Shown here: in pieces, positions 5,853-5,932 of the stretch
How positions within the stretch are numbered: the first letter of the stretch is position 1
How the letters are laid out: each line of letters starts with the position of its first letter
Assembly: GCA_013152945.1 (NCBI GenBank)
Contig: JAADFL010000061.1
Span: forward strand, 45,107-51,038
Source of the DNA: Deltaproteobacteria bacterium
Lineage (GTDB): Bacteria > Myxococcota_A > JAADFL01
Direction: 5' to 3'
DNA length: 5,932 bases
Notes under the pieces: generated by a model
What the model saw: the letters and a program-made list of their open reading frames with translations, nothing else
Told to the model about the DNA's origin: nothing
Databases searched by the model: none
Made by a program: the position numbers and the translations under genes

Positions 5853-5932
5853 TTCCAAAAGTGTCACGATGTTACCCCATGTTCCATGGAGCGTAAAGTC
5901 CGGATCGAATGCCGTTCGAACTATGGTTGCGA
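5853..5932. other. Window edge with no assignable gene
   Basis: These bases hold the weak promoter candidate and otherwise nothing I can name. On the minus strand one frame is open from the edge to a TAA at 5874-5872, so the tail of an upstream gene cannot be excluded. On the plus strand frames from ATG at 5869 and 5886 run off the edge without a convincing ribosome binding site. Confidence 0.4.
5869..5897 (-). promoter_or_regulatory. Weak sigma70-like promoter candidate for the cluster
   Basis: On the minus strand TTTACG (5897-5892) and TAACAT (5874-5869) match the -35 and -10 consensus at 4 of 6 positions each, with an ideal 17-nt spacer. An 8-bp palindrome, TCCATGGA (5883-5890), sits in the spacer. 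With no G+C-poor context and only 95 bases visible upstream of the first gene, chance is a real possibility. Confidence 0.25.

Noticed and set aside
5869-5932. Possible divergent plus-strand gene starting at 5869 or 5886
   Set aside because: Only 47-64 bases are visible, two frames are equally open, and neither has a ribosome binding site.
5909-5932. Possible tRNA end suggested by GTTCGAAC (5914-5921)
   Set aside because: No acceptor stem, anticodon arm or CCA could be matched on either strand; it is only an 8-bp palindrome.

Overview
The window reads as ordinary, gene-dense chromosome of a Gram-negative bacterium, with G+C a little above half by eye. My best guess is a Desulfobacterota-like (deltaproteobacterial) lineage. 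That guess rests on the style of the FmdB-type zinc-ribbon protein with its long acidic tail, the soluble UDP-glucuronate decarboxylase, and strong AGGAGG ribosome binding sites. It is an impression from remembered family members, not a database result.

Layout: bases 1-2189 (+) hold a YfhO-family polytopic membrane protein whose N-terminus lies upstream of the window. Everything else is on the minus strand and reads right to left as a compact five-gene cluster. The order is FmdB-type zinc-ribbon protein (5837-5334), UDP-glucuronate decarboxylase (5314-4358), DPM1/ArnC-like family 2 glycosyltransferase (4361-3597), threonylcarbamoyl-AMP synthase TsaC/Sua5 (3533-2922) and a TrmN6-like tRNA A37 methyltransferase (2925-2164). 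Successive gaps are 19 nt, a GTGA overlap, 63 nt and a TTGA overlap, which suggests one transcript with two translationally coupled pairs. The last gene and the membrane protein converge and overlap tail to tail by 26 nt. No stretch over 300 bases lacks a gene; the only real non-coding DNA is the 5838-5932 edge and the short intergenic gaps.

Functionally there are two themes. Three proteins fit surface or lipid-linked glycan work: the decarboxylase would make UDP-xylose, the GT2 probably transfers a sugar to a polyprenyl phosphate, and YfhO proteins are GT-C-like enzymes thought to use lipid-linked sugars on the outer face of the membrane. Two proteins modify position A37 of tRNAs (t6A precursor synthesis and m6A). 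The FmdB-like protein at the head of the cluster is a possible regulator of unknown target.

I found no mobile element, CRISPR array, RNA gene or clearly new system. The points worth a second look are the coupled A37 pair, the possible pentose-lipid glycosylation set, the FmdB tail, the convergent overlap and several small hairpins.
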